The position numbers were made by a program, and so were the translations under genes. The notes beneath the pieces are model-generated. The model made no database searches. It was not told the DNA's origin and saw only the letters and a list, made by a program, of their open reading frames with translations. Of a DNA stretch of 64,000 nucleotides, positions 31,411-42,122 are shown in pieces (the first letter of the stretch is position 1; each line of letters opens with the position of its first letter). The stretch lies in NCBI GenBank assembly GCA_009746045.1, contig RPFO01000015.1:2140998-2204997 (forward strand), in the 5' to 3' direction. Origin of the DNA: Mesostigma viride. Its lineage: Eukaryota; Streptophyta; Mesostigmatophyceae; Mesostigmatales; Mesostigmataceae.

Positions 31411-32603
31411 ATGACAGAAATTATGATCATTTTGCCTACTCCTCCCTTCGTGAACAATATACTGTTCCCTTCTCCTATGGGCACCATCCTGAAACGGTGG
31501 CCCCTTCTAGACCCCTATCCAAAACCTTTCCTCTTCCTTCTTTCTATCCCTCGTATGTAGCAGTGGAAGACAGTGGTCCTATGGGTAAATCTGATCCTTC
31601 CCATCCTCCTAAGCCCCCTGCTCTTCCCCTCTTTGCTAACCTCCCCAAGTTGGATGTCAAGTCTACCCCTCAACAGTTTTTCACTTTTATTATGTTGCTT
31701 ACCCAGAACACAGAGTCGTGGCAAAATCATAATAGATGGCGTCTCCCTGATGCTGTATTAGTCCCTCACTATCTTACTACCTGTATTACCCCTGAGCTTG
31801 CTAACCTCATTCAGTGTGAATCCTTGGCCTCTCATGCCTACCCTAACTCAGTAGCAGAATTGTCTCAGTAGCGATTAGAGAGCCTTTTAGTTCCTCCTGA
31901 TGCAGATTGGCAGGATAGATTAGCCTTTGGTACCTTGCAGCAGGGTACTAAGCCGTTTAGGGAATATATGAAAGAATTGGATGCTCAGATGGTACGAATT
32001 AGGGATTTGTCGGGCGCAGAAGTACGTGCTCGTTTCCTACAAGGCCTCAGTAGACCCTTGTTACGTGAGGTAAAGCGCCAGTTCTCTGCCTACCGTTTTA
32101 CTGATCTACCCCTCAAGCATGTGCGCCAGCATCTCTTACGAGTAGCAGATTTCTTTACCACCCCTTCTCTTCCTACCCGTTCCCGTATTAATAACATTAG
32201 CCTTACCCCTGAGGAGGAGAACTCCTATGTAGAAGAATTAGACATTTGTGTTACTGACCTTTCGGCTCTGGATGTCTCCCATATCACATGCTATCATTGT
32301 AAGGAAGTAGGTCATCTTAAACGTGAGTGCCCCAAGTTCCTTTCGGGTGCTCCCCCTCATCCCGGTGCTCGCCCTCCTCGTACCCCTCAGCGTGCTCCTA
32401 TTCGTCCCACTCCAGGACGCATTCCCTCAGCTACCGGGCCTAGGAGGCTGAATGCTGTGCAGACAGGACCCTCAGGGTTCCCCTATGATAATCAGGCTCC
32501 TGCACCCTCTTCGCTCCCTCGTGACCCTCCAGCAGTGGCTTTTTCGCCAGGGTCTTCTTCGGGGTTAGTTCCTATGGATTTGGGGGGGGAGGGGGAACAG
32601 TAG
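31401..32603 (+). pseudogene. Gag polyprotein with CCHC zinc knuckle, one in-frame stop
   Basis: A single frame of about 400 codons interrupted by TAG at 31869-31871 (…SVAELSQ-stop-RLESLL…). It holds a capsid-like retrotransposon gag domain: FANLPKLDVKSTPQQFFTF, then DRLAFGTLQQGTKPFREYMK, then VRARFLQGLSRPLLREVK. A zinc knuckle CYHCKEVGHLKRECPKF (C-x2-C-x4-H-x4-C) follows near 32290-32345. A Pro/Arg-rich tail leads to a G8 run and a stop at 32601. The order fits Ty3/Gypsy (Metaviridae) gag. The TAG could be a simple disabling mutation (CAG to TAG) or, less likely, a readthrough site. Confidence 0.85.
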
Positions 32604-33271
32604 GCCTGTCAGCCGGGGGTAACCTGGACAGGTCCTTAGATAATACCCCAGATAATCATTTTTGCCAGCCTGTTTTTATAACTTCTGTAGGAGCTGAATC
32701 ATCCCTACCACTACGTGTCCGTCCTCTTATGTTTTTGAATGGTGGCTTAACCGTTCCCCACACTGTTGTAGACCCCTTCTTGCATGCTGATGAACTTTTG
32801 AATGTCTCTGTGTTAGTGGATAGCGGTGCGGCTAGCTCCTTTGTGAGCAAGGCCCTAGTTAGGCGTTTAGGACTAGTCCCTATCCCTCACACCAAGCCTG
32901 TCACTGTCCATTATGCTGACGGTCGCACCAGTCATTCCACGGGTACGGTGTCCCTTCCCCTGGTCATACAAGGACGTACTGTCAACCTGACGGCCACGAT
33001 AGGCCCTATCACTACCGCTGATGTATTACTAGGATCAGATTGGCACCAGGATAGTAAGATTACTATTAATTATGATACCATGGTCATCTGGTTTCCAGAT
33101 AGCTCTTACTGGGTACCGGAACGTCATTATAGAGTAGAAAATTTATCCTTGGTAGATATTACTCCTCCTACACCTGTTGATCCTCCTGTAAGACCTATAC
33201 CTGAAGTATTAATGTCCAATGATGAATTGCGATCTGAACTAAAGGAATATGGGGTGGTTTTACCGGATTAG
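32582..33271 (+). pseudogene. Pol start: retropepsin-type aspartic protease, -1 frame from gag
   Basis: The frame opens at the G8 run (32582-32589), one base back from gag. It has no stop until 33271. The protease active site VLVDSGAASSFVSKALV (D-S-G) lies near 32812-32860, followed by LGSDWHQDSKITINYDTMVI, the usual second conserved protease segment (llG-x-dw). The ORF ends at GVVLPD, where reverse transcriptase should begin. RT, RNase H and integrase are absent, and a 10-bp inverted repeat (GGATACATTT...GAATGTATCC, 33270-33305) marks the break. The element is therefore truncated. Confidence 0.85.
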
Positions 33272-34184
33272 GATACATTTGCACGGCTTCATTTGAATGT
33301 ATCCTAAATGCACCATTGGCAAACATGGTTTCTGGACATGGTCAATATCATTCATATGTTTGGCAAGCATGATATGATCATGCTTGCCAAAGATGTCGTC
33401 TCTTTTCATAGTAGTATTTCACACATATATTATCGGCCTCGGCGTGCCATGCTTCCACGTTTGTTGTCTCTTTTCATATATTGTAAATATGATCAATAAA
33501 ATTCCAAACATGACCATGTTGGAGACTTCAAGTGGAGCATCATGATTACTGTTTTCACTATTACGTAACCCATGGTTCATGTTAACATGGCATAATGAGC
33601 AATCCTATTGACCCCATGACTAATGGTGAAGTTAATAAAGTTACATCGTGGCACGTCACTATAGCATCAAGTTGCATCATTGTGCATAAAGTAGTTTAGC
33701 ACTGAGTTGGCATGCCAACACCAGGTACACTAAATAAATTAAAACCAGAATTGATAAACAACCCAGTATCCAAATACAGTATCCATATATATGCAGGTCG
33801 TACTACAGGTACAGCCACGGCTGCCACGCGGCTTCTGCAGCGAGCTCTTTCTCCTAGACAATTGCTCTACTGGTCCCTACAGGTCGGTCGACTTGGACCA
33901 TGATGCGTCAAGAACCGTTAATTGACCGACTTAAACAAGATGTTTGTCTACATGCAGCTGTCTGCACCTAACTAACGCGAAACCGCGTGCTACCAAATAT
34001 AGCGGGAAATGCATGAGTAACACATGTCAACGCACAACCGGTGGAAATCACGCGATACCAACCGCGGCAACAGTGGTGTGAACATAGCGGGCACTGCCAT
34101 GCAAAAAGCACCAGCAGCGGCATCAGTAGCAAATTGTAGTAGCGGAACAATAGCCACTACATCAATGCAACAACACATCAGCCC
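33272..34184. other. AT-rich stretch with perfect palindrome, no gene
   Basis: TTTGGCAAGCATGAT and ATCATGCTTGCCAAA form a perfect inverted pair around ATG (33359-33391). A short inverted repeat around 33270-33305 abuts the truncated pol. Other ORFs are short and unrecognised. Confidence 0.6.
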
Positions 34185-34435
34185 AGCAACACAGCAGCAG
34201 CATGACCGTAGCACAGCAGCAGCACAACTGTAGCTCAGCAGCACGGCCGCAATGCAGCAGTGCATCAACACAGCAGCACGGCAGCAGCACGACAGCAATA
34301 CATCAGCGGCACGGCAGCAATGCAGCAACACATCAGCACAACAGCACAACAGCAGCACGGCAGCAATGCAGCAACAGTAGCATGGCAGCACAGCAGCAGC
34401 AGCAGCAGCAGCAGCACATGAGCAGCTCAATGACA
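34185..34435. repeat. CAG/CAA-rich low-complexity tract
   Basis: Imperfect AGCAGCACGGCAGCAATGCA-like repeats end in a pure (CAG)8-9 at about 34388-34415. The tract lies just beyond the 3' end (minus sense) of the DUF7869-like gene, whose last codons are a GAC run (polyAsp). Confidence 0.85.
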
Positions 34436-36049
34436 ACAACCGCTGCTCGCGCTTCAGCAGTCGTCGTCGTCGTCGTCATCGTCATCGGCAAGGATGAGCG
34501 CTCGCTTCCGACGCCGGGAGGCGCCTGCGTTGTTGTTCTCCGCCACATCGTCGCTGGGTGGAACCATCTCGCGCAATCGAGCCTCGGCCAGGGTGATATC
34601 CGGCGCTTGCAACGCAGGGACGACCACACCGGGGCACCCGCAGATCTGTGCCTCCAGCTCGTGGAGAGGCACGCAAGAAACCGCGTCCTCCTCCCAACGG
34701 GCACCCCAGTACATGGCTACCATGTCGTTTTGCGTGTCGACAACAGCGACACGACCATGGTACCTGCCGTCCCGGCTTTCGGTGCGACCGTCCGCGGATG
34801 TCACACGCTCCGACGCCCAATGACACACGACTTGCCCTACGAGGTTGCGGCTGCCACTCTTGACCTGCAGCTTATGCCTTCCCAGCATGCCTTCGCCATG
34901 CCGACGATGCCCTTCGAGCATTCAGCATCTTGCCACTTCACGACCGGGTGTTCCGCGTCATAGGGCACCTCCTTCAGCGCCTTTAGGCACTCCTTGGTGA
35001 GCTTTTTGTTCGCACCCAAGGAGACTGCATGGGGCGGCTGACCTCGCTTGCCCACCACTTGTGTCAAGACGAGGTCTGACGCGGTGATGATCACCGTGTG
35101 CGCCGCAGTGGTTGGCGGATGGGGCCATTGCGCAATGTCTGGGTTCCACGGGTGCCACGTGTCACGCAAATGCTTAGCGCGGTATACAAAGAGCTCAATA
35201 GAAGGTTGGCCGCCATCCTCCTTCGCAACCACCTCCTTGATGATGCCAAAGAGGACTGGAGTCCACGTGAGCTTCGAGTTGCAGAGAATACCAGCTGAAG
35301 GGTGCCAGTATAGAACAGCGGAGCCTTTCTCAACGCCTTGCATGCGCTTCAAGTAAGCGACCTTGGCTGTCATGGCCCTGTCTTCTGCCGCCCATTCCTG
35401 CTGTGTGTGGCCATCATGAAGAACTCGGTCTACCAGCGGGGTGACGCGCACCGCCTCTGCGTCGACCAACGCCATGAAGTGCTCTTCTTGCGTCGGTGGT
35501 GGTTCAGGCGCTGCATCGTGCTCACGCAGGGCGGAGATGTCCGCGCGAGATGGCCACGGCAAAGGGCGCCACTCCTCAGGCACCTCCTCAGGGGCATGTG
35601 GGACTTTTGCGAAAAAGGCCTCGTTTGGCTTGATGGTGTCGGGCGGAAAGTACCACTGCCAGATGCCATGGGGCAACTTCTCGACCCTTGTTTTGATCGA
35701 CTCCAGCTCCTTCCCCAGAAACTCCATGTTCAATGGTGCGAAGGCTGGGGTGTCCTGCAACATCGGAATGCGGTCTGGATCCACAAGTCGGACGCCAAAC
35801 AGCGGCCGCCCCTCCGCATCAAACTTGTAAGGCTGTGTCATCGCCTTCCCGCACCGTGGCGCGCCTTCCTGTCGAGTCCCCGCGGGCTGCCACGGCGTCT
35901 TTTGGGACTCCGTGGTCCGGTAGGACAACCAGGTCTCTGCGTTGCCCTGTACCTGGAAGAAGACGGCGTGGTGCACCTTCATTGAGCGACCGCGTTTTTC
36001 AGGCACCGGCTGTGCCGCTCCGCCGCCCGCCGGCTGCGCCGCCGGCCCG

Positions 36050-37330
36050 CCGCGCGCCGGCTGCCCCGCCCCGCCGCCCGTCGACTGCCCCGCCCCGCCG
36101 CCCGTCGACAGCCCCGCCCCGCCGCATGCCAGCTGTGCCGGCCCGCCGCCCACGCGCGCCGGCAGCGCCGCTGGCCCCCGCGCGCGACGGCCCTGCCCCG
36201 CCGCCCGTCGACTGCCCCGCCCCGCCGCCCGTCGACAGCCCCGCCCCGCCGCCCACGCGCGCCGGCAGCGCCGCTGGCCCCCGCGCGCCGACGGCCCTGC
36301 CCCGCCGCCCGTCGACTGCCCCGCCCCGCCGCCCGTCGACAGCCCCGCCCCGCCGCCCACGCGCGCCGGCAGCGCCGCTGGCCCCCCGCGCGCCGACGGC
36401 CCTGCCCGCCGCCCGTCGACTGCCCCGCCCCGCCGCCCGTCGACAGCCCCGCCCCGCCGCCCACGCGCGCCGGCAGCACCGCTGGCCCCCGCACGCCGAC
36501 GGCCCTGCCCCGCCGCCCGTCGACTGCCCCGCCCCGCCGCCCGTCGACAGCCCCGCCCCGCCGCCCACGCGCGCCGGCAGCGCCGCTGGCCCCCGCGCGC
36601 CGACGGCCCTGCCCCGCCGCCCGTCGACTGCCCCGCCCCGCCGCCCGTCGACAGCCCCGCCCCGCCGCCCACGCGCGCCGGCAGCGCCGCTGGCCCCCCG
36701 CGCGCCGACGGCCCTGCCCCGCCGCCCGTCGACTGCCCCGCCCCGCCGCCCGTCGACAGCCCCGCCCCGCCGCCCACGCGCGCCGGCAGCGCCGCTGGCC
36801 CCCGCGCGCCGACGGCCCTGACCCGCCGCCCGTCGACTGCCCCGCCCCGCCGCCCGTCGACTGCCCCGCCCCGCCGCCCGTCGACAGCCCCGCCCCGCCG
36901 CCCACGCGCGCCGGCAGCACCGCTGGCCCCCGCACGCCGACGGCCCTGCCCCGCCGCCCGTCGACTGCCCCGCCCCGCCGCCCGTCGACAGCCCCGCCCC
37001 GCCGCCCACGCGCGCCGGCAGCGCCGCTGGCCCCCCGCACGCCGACCGCCCTGCCCCGCCGCCCGTCGACTGCCCCGCCCCGCCGCCCGTCGACAGCCCC
37101 GCCCCGCCGCATGCCAGCTGCGCCGGCCCGCCGCCCGCGCGCGCCGGCTGCGCCACTGGCCCGCCGCCCGTCGACTGCCCCGCCCCGCCACCCGCCGACT
37201 GCCCCGCCCCGCCGCGCACCGGCAGCGCCGCCCCGCCGCCCGCCGACTGCCCCGCCCCGCCGCGTGCCGGCTGCGCCGCCGCTGCCGCCCCGCCGCGCAC
37301 CGATGGCGCCGCCCCTCCGTGCGCCGGCTG
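36050..37330. repeat. 104-bp GC-rich minisatellite, ~10 units
   Basis: GTCGACTG recurs at 36080, 36207, 36311, 36415, 36519, 36623, 36728, 36832, 36960 and 37065, a period of 104 (occasionally 105 or with a 24-bp insert). Each unit also carries GTCGACAG and GCGCGCCGGCAGC. Because 104 is not a multiple of three, the reading frame rotates at each unit, yet no frame on either strand meets a stop. It therefore appears as several long artefactual ORFs on both strands. Confidence 0.95.
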
Positions 37331-37748
37331 CGCCTCGCTGCACGCAGGCTGCACGACATCACCACGCACCCTGGTGACCTTGATAACCTGATCCTCCCTA
37401 CCGGTCATCCAATCTACCGAGCTGCACCAACCGGCAAACGACTCGCGCTGCAACGGAGTGAGAAAGTTCCTGACATCGTAAGCGACCCCCAATACCTTGA
37501 CCTCCGTGCCAGCGGGGACGGTCGAGTTGCAGTTCGCAGCTGCACCACTAGGCTGACGGAATGCCTCTTCTATGGCCGCCACCCAGCTCTCCAAAGTTGG
37601 GTACTTGTGCACGAAGCTAGGCCCCCCCGCCACAGCGTGTCTCATGTAGGCCACAAGCACGCCGAATTTCTGATCTGGGTCGGCGTGCGTGTGGCCCACG
37701 AGCATGCGGTGCATTTCGACGACGTCGAAGAAGCCAACATGCATATGC

Positions 37749-37782
37749 CTAACCTAAAACATAATTGCAATATATGGGCCAC
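37749..37782 (-). other. 34-nt GT...AG interruption, possible micro-intron
   Basis: On the minus strand this begins GTGGCC and ends GGTTAG and contains the stop that ends the upstream frame. Removing it joins LFAWWLL to HMHVGFFDVVEMHRM in frame, and the joined protein aligns with LWAAKLV-EDGRFDKVHIDRL of copy 1. It is shorter than most spliceable introns, so a small insertion is the other explanation. Confidence 0.4.
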
Positions 37783-39263
37783 AATAGCCACCATGCAAAC
37801 AGTAAGACGGTGTGATTCCGGTTTTCACTCCCACCGTCCAGTTGCAGGACCAAACACCTGGGCATGTGCGGCAGCCCCGCCCTCCTCCATGGCTGGTCCC
37901 TCATCAACTGCGCCAGGATGTGCATCAGCATCGTGACGGTGACACTGCCGGAGAGGTTGTCGGTCATGAGGACCCATGCGAGAACGATGAACCACATCGC
38001 CTTGTACCCATGGACGGCCGCACAGAAGAGCGAGAACGGCATCATGCCACCTGCATAGCTGCCCCATGAGTCGGGCCCCCCCACCAGCTTCGGCCAGTAT
38101 GTCTTGGCGTGATCCAGCTTGTCGAGGTTGATCGACAAAATGGCCGTCAACATGCATAGCGGCCACCATCGCGCAGGCAAGCTCGCGCCTCAACCAATAG
38201 TTCTGGCGGGTAAACCAGGCCAGAGCGACATGCTGCTTGATTTGGTTGTCGACGTACTTCCGTTGTGCCTCAGTTGAAGCACCGCGGCGCCGCATGCGCA
38301 GTTCCACGCAGTCCGCGCAGTGACCGGTGCTCTTGTTGTGCGGGCATACCACCACCTTCGGGCTCCTCTGCCCTGGGAAGTAGTCGCCTTTGCAGTAGGT
38401 GCGCCAGATGCGGTAGAATGCGTTGTAGCCTAGCACCTGGGCCCCTTCCCCCGCTTCTGCCACCACGTCTTCAACGTACATGGCGTGCATCTCCTTGATG
38501 GACATGACGTCCATGAAGACAACGCCAGCATGAGTCGGGTCATGGTCTGCGATCTGCTGCACCAACTCGTGCATCCACATTGCTGCGTGTTCGCCAACCT
38601 CCGAACGCCCCCGAGCATCACGCTCAGGTGGTGCGTGCTCCAGACCAACACCGAAAGTCGCTAGGTCGTTGGGATGCACGGTCAGGAAATACTCCTTCGC
38701 CGACACGACCGACGCCACCAGATTGTTCCAAGTCGCCCGGGTAACGCCGGCCATCTTCCGGATGGCAGATGCACAACCGGTGACGGTGTACATGCACCCC
38801 GCAATCACCACGTCCACGTGTAAAGGGCCGGTAATGATGTACTTCTTGTAACGGCCACCGTCGGCAGGGGATTCTACCTCGATGTTGCCCACGCCGGCCG
38901 ACCGGATCACGTCGCAAAGGGAGGCCATGCGCTGCTGGTCCGTTTGGTTGTACAGGAACTCTCGAAAGGCAGTCCACGACCTGGTATCGGTAAGTAAGGT
39001 GCCCACCTTCTCGAGGCAATGCTCCCCACAAGTCGGACCGCACTTCCTGGCCTTGGCGATGTCCTTGTCAACGGACTTCAATTTGGAGGCGAGAAGCCGG
39101 GCGCCATCTTTCTTCCCACTGCGCTTCGCTCGAGAGGAAGACGTGCCGGGCCCCATTTCCGTGTGAAGCAGGTCGTCGTCAGAGCCGTCAGAATGTCGCC
39201 CCAACTAGCTTCAGAACTCGCATCCGAATCCACCAGGTCTGGCACATCCCATTCTTCATCCAT

Positions 39264-39665
39264 GTTAATAGGAAATCTACTGTATTACACCCGGTGGTGC
39301 TTGGACAGAAGCAAGAAACCCCGCCCACCGCTCAAATGTGGCGCCCAACAAAGCCCCAAACTGATTTCTTCAATAAGTCTACTGTTCTACATCCGGTGGT
39401 GGATGGACACAAGCAATAAAGGCCCCGCCCACACCTCAGATTTCTTTAGAAAATCTACTGATCTACATTCGATGGCGCCTTCACAGAAGCAGGAAACTCC
39501 GCCCACCGGTCAAATGTGACGCCCAACAAAGCCCCAACTGATTTCTTCAAGAAGTATACTGTTTTACACCCGGTAGTGCTTGGACAGAAGCACTATGTAA
39601 AGCCCGCCCACACATCGGATTTCTTTACGAAAAACCTGTTTTACATTCGATGGGGTCTTGACAGA
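39264..39665. repeat. Alternating ~99/80-bp tandem repeats (dimer ~180 bp)
   Basis: The block CTACTGT-x-xTACAxxCGGTGGTGC...GGACAGAAGCA...CCGCCCAC starts near 39277, 39378, 39456, 39556 and 39637. Spacings alternate 99 and 80 bases, so the real unit is a dimer of about 180 bp present 2.2 times. It lies directly upstream of the DUF7869-like start and could be the element's subterminal repeats. Confidence 0.85.
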
Positions 39666-40083
39666 TTCAAGCAGCAATACTCGGGGTGGTTTGTTTGGAT
39701 TAGGACAGATTTGTCCATTTAGGACAGATCTGCAGCAAAGTAAGGAAAACACTATATCATGATCCTTTTTGATGAGCCTTGCTGTGCTGGACATGAATAT
39801 CTCACAACCCACGCATTTTCCAGGGTATAAATAGAAGTAAAAATACGCGATTTTGTATCCCATGCCAATGAAATAGCACCCAATATAAATGATATGCTCA
39901 AAATGCCATGAGTACATGCCAGCATGCACCCCAAGGTGCGGGCCTTGCGGCGTCTAGCATCACGGGGCCCGGCCCACGTAAGGAGGTGCCGGCCAGGCTG
40001 AGCTGGGCGCAGTCCCGCGGGGGGGCCACGTGAGGTGTCTACCTGTGTGGTTGGTGCGAGCTAAGTGGCCTACTAGCTGCAGG
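39666..40083. other. No recognisable gene
   Basis: AT-rich to 39900, then GC-rich. On the minus strand the GC-rich part reads RRLQLVGHLART-like sequence near 40080, the tail of the RT remnant that follows. Confidence 0.5.
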
Positions 40084-40690
40084 CGCCGCTGCTGCTGATA
40101 TATGGCATGCCGAGGTACAGGTCCTCATTGCAGACATGAGCAGCATAGCCTACTCTGAAAATGGATCGCAGCATATTGGTGACGGCGCCGTCCAGCTTTC
40201 GGGCCAGGTCGGCGGTGAGGGTCCACGTCTCGGCCCCATTCGTAAGAACAGGAAGGACGAGGACCTTAACCCAGGGTTAAACAGGTCCTGTTTCTCGATC
40301 TTGCCCAGGGGCTTGCGCCACAGGGCCCGGTACTGGCGTAAAGCATGCCAGGCGAGGGAGATGCGGTGGTCCACATCAGCCTCGCAGCTGGGGAGGAGGC
40401 TGCCCAGCAGCTTGACACAGTCCCGATCGATACAGGACTCGAGAGCCGTCAAGGAGAAAGAGGGCGGGCGGTGGGTGAGTGAGCCCAATCGCCAGAGCCT
40501 CTGTCTTCTTGCTGACCTCAAGCCCCACTGCGCGGGACTTGATAGCTAGGCAGTCAAGCCACGTCTGCACGTGCCCAGTGTCCTCGAAGAGGGTGGTGTC
40601 ATCTTCTGCATAGATGATGTCCGCCAGCCGAATCTCCGTTTCCGCCCCGCCATGCCAGAAACGGTTGTCCCATGACGCAGTCTACGTGAC
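40060..40690 (-). pseudogene. LINE reverse transcriptase remnant (YxDD to GHLART)
   Basis: Minus strand: HGGAETEIRLADIIYAEDD (YADD broken by an inserted codon) at 40650-40590; VQTWLDCLAIKSRAVGLEVS; then, after frame changes, GAETWTLTADLARKLDGAVT near 40230; NEDLYLGMPY near 40110; and RRRLQLVGHLART. The first part is nearly identical to the end of the RT fragment at 25970-26036. Upstream RT motifs are absent. Confidence 0.8.
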
Positions 40691-40837
40691 ATTCATTCAT
40701 AATACATTACGTGTAGTACGTGTACATTCATTACTTCATACTAATTAATTACTTGCTTACTTATTCATTGATTAATATACTCACGTTAATCAATTAATTA
40801 CTGTGAGTCATACCTCATGCTTCATTATCCACAGTTT

Positions 40838-40920
40838 CTAGTGACAGGGTTGCAGGTACCACGGCCCGAATCACTATGCTTACCAAATTTGGTAACATGG
40901 GGAGCCCCCACCGACTGTAG
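40838..40920. repeat. Isolated copy of the inverted-repeat end motif
   Basis: CTAGTGACAGGGTTGCAGG followed by TACCACGGCCCGAATCACTA matches the two ends of the 7126-8888 element. It stands about 150 bp from the RT remnant, again linking this terminal motif with this RT family. Confidence 0.75.
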
Positions 40921-41425
40921 AGCGGTAAGGCCAAATACGGAGGGATAAGAACATGGAGAGTTATATAACCTAGATCATTAGCTAGCACATGGAACACTAC
41001 TACCTACAATACACATGACATGACGCCACCATATAGCTAACATGCCTGGGCAACGTGATCGACATAAAGGCAGGTGCTTGGTCAGTTAGCTCTTCAGTTT
41101 ATAGCTCCACCCATTGCTGGACTCTCACGGATTTGTTGCAGTGTCGGCCCGCATGCCTAGTCAACGCCGGCATGAATAATCAGGACTGGCACCTAGCTCG
41201 GTTGATGGCCAACGGTGAGATGTCCGCTGTCTGCGTCAACACAACCAAACATGCAAGGAGGGCAAAAAATCAACCTAGAAATGACCAACACGCGTGTGCA
41301 CACACACACATGCACTCACACAAAGGAATGTCAAGCTATGGGCGAAACATGCTTCTTTCTTTTTGCCTATTCACTTAACTTGCATGCAAATGTACACGCA
41401 AAAAGAAAACTTGGGTGAGAGAGAG
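40921..41425. other. No recognisable gene
   Basis: Short ORFs only, with a CA-rich patch at 41297-41322. Confidence 0.5.
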
Positions 41426-41427
41426 GA

Positions 41428-41818
41428 TGCAGGGAGGGAGGGAGGGAGGGAGGGAGGGAGGGAGGGAGGGAGGGAGGGAGGGAGGGGAGGGAGGGAGGGA
41501 GGGAGGGAGGGAGGGAGGGAGGAGGGAGGGAGGAGGGAGGGAGGGAGGGAGGGAGGGAGGGAGGGAGGGAGGGAGGGAGGGAGGGAGGGAGGGAGGGAGG
41601 GAGGGAGGGGGAGGGAGGGAGGGAGGGAGGGAGGGAGGGAGGGAGGGAGGGAGGGAGGGAGGGAGGGAGGGAGGGAGGGAGGGAGGGAGGGAGGGAGGAG
41701 GAGGGAGGGAGGGAGGAGGAGGGAGGAGGGAGGGAGGAGGGAGGGAGGAGGGAGGGAGGGAGGGAGGGAGGGAGGGAGGGAGGGAGGGAGGGAGGGAGGG
41801 AGGGAGGGAGGGAGGGAG
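41428..41818. repeat. (GGGA)n purine microsatellite
   Basis: About 390 bp of GGGA units with scattered GGA variants. One strand is pure purine. Long Gly/Arg/Glu or Pro/Leu/Ser ORFs here are artefacts of the repeat. Confidence 0.97.
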
Positions 41819-41853
41819 CCCTATCCCATGCCCTGCCACCCTACTATGCAACC

Positions 41854-42122
41854 CACGCCCACGCCCACGCCCACGCCCACGCCCACGCCCACGCCCACGC
41901 CCACGCCCACGCCCATGCCCACGCCCCTGCCCCCGCACCCGCCCATTCTCACCCACGCCCACGCCCACGCCCACGCCCACGCCCACGCCCACGCCCACGC
42001 CCACGCCCACGCCCACGCCCACGCCCACGCCCACGCCCACGCCCACGCCCACGCCCACGCCCACGCCCACCCACGCCCACGCCCACGCCCACGCCCACGC
42101 CCACGCCCACGCCCATGCCCAC
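41854..42122. repeat. (CCCACG)n hexanucleotide repeat
   Basis: About 44 CCCACG units with a short interruption near 41915-41950. All frames are open and give His-Ala, Pro-Thr or Pro-Arg repeats, none of which I regard as a gene. Confidence 0.97.

Larger units (their letters stand above)
34454..39263 (-). pseudogene. DUF7869-like integrase/transposase gene, copy 2, with internal GC minisatellite
   Basis: Read from the ATG at 39263, an acidic N-terminus (MDEEWDVPDLVDSD) changes frame near 39205 and continues through 39204-37825. The order is: CGPTCGEHC; CPHNKSTGHCADC (CxxC); frame change near 38150; LDKLDHAKT; SGSVTVTMLM; QLDGGSENRN; and after a 34-nt interruption (37749-37782), VEMHRMLVGHTHADPDQKFG. 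These are the conserved blocks of the DUF7869 family, a predicted RNase H-fold integrase found in mobile elements. Next come a 104-bp minisatellite (36050-37330), a ~380-residue region without known domains (VHHAVFFQVQGNAETW to WQDAEC), a frame change near 34900, an SH3/tudor-like stretch (GRYHGRVAVVDTQNDMVAMY) and a terminal polyAsp run ending at 34454. Three to four frame breaks suggest decay, though unrecognised introns or assembly error could explain some. Confidence 0.65.

Noticed and set aside
35942-37936. Long plus-strand Pro/Ala/Arg ORF (664 codons) and others over the 104-bp array
   Set aside because: They are open only because the GC-rich repeat has no stops in any frame; the coding flanks with recognisable motifs are on the minus strand.
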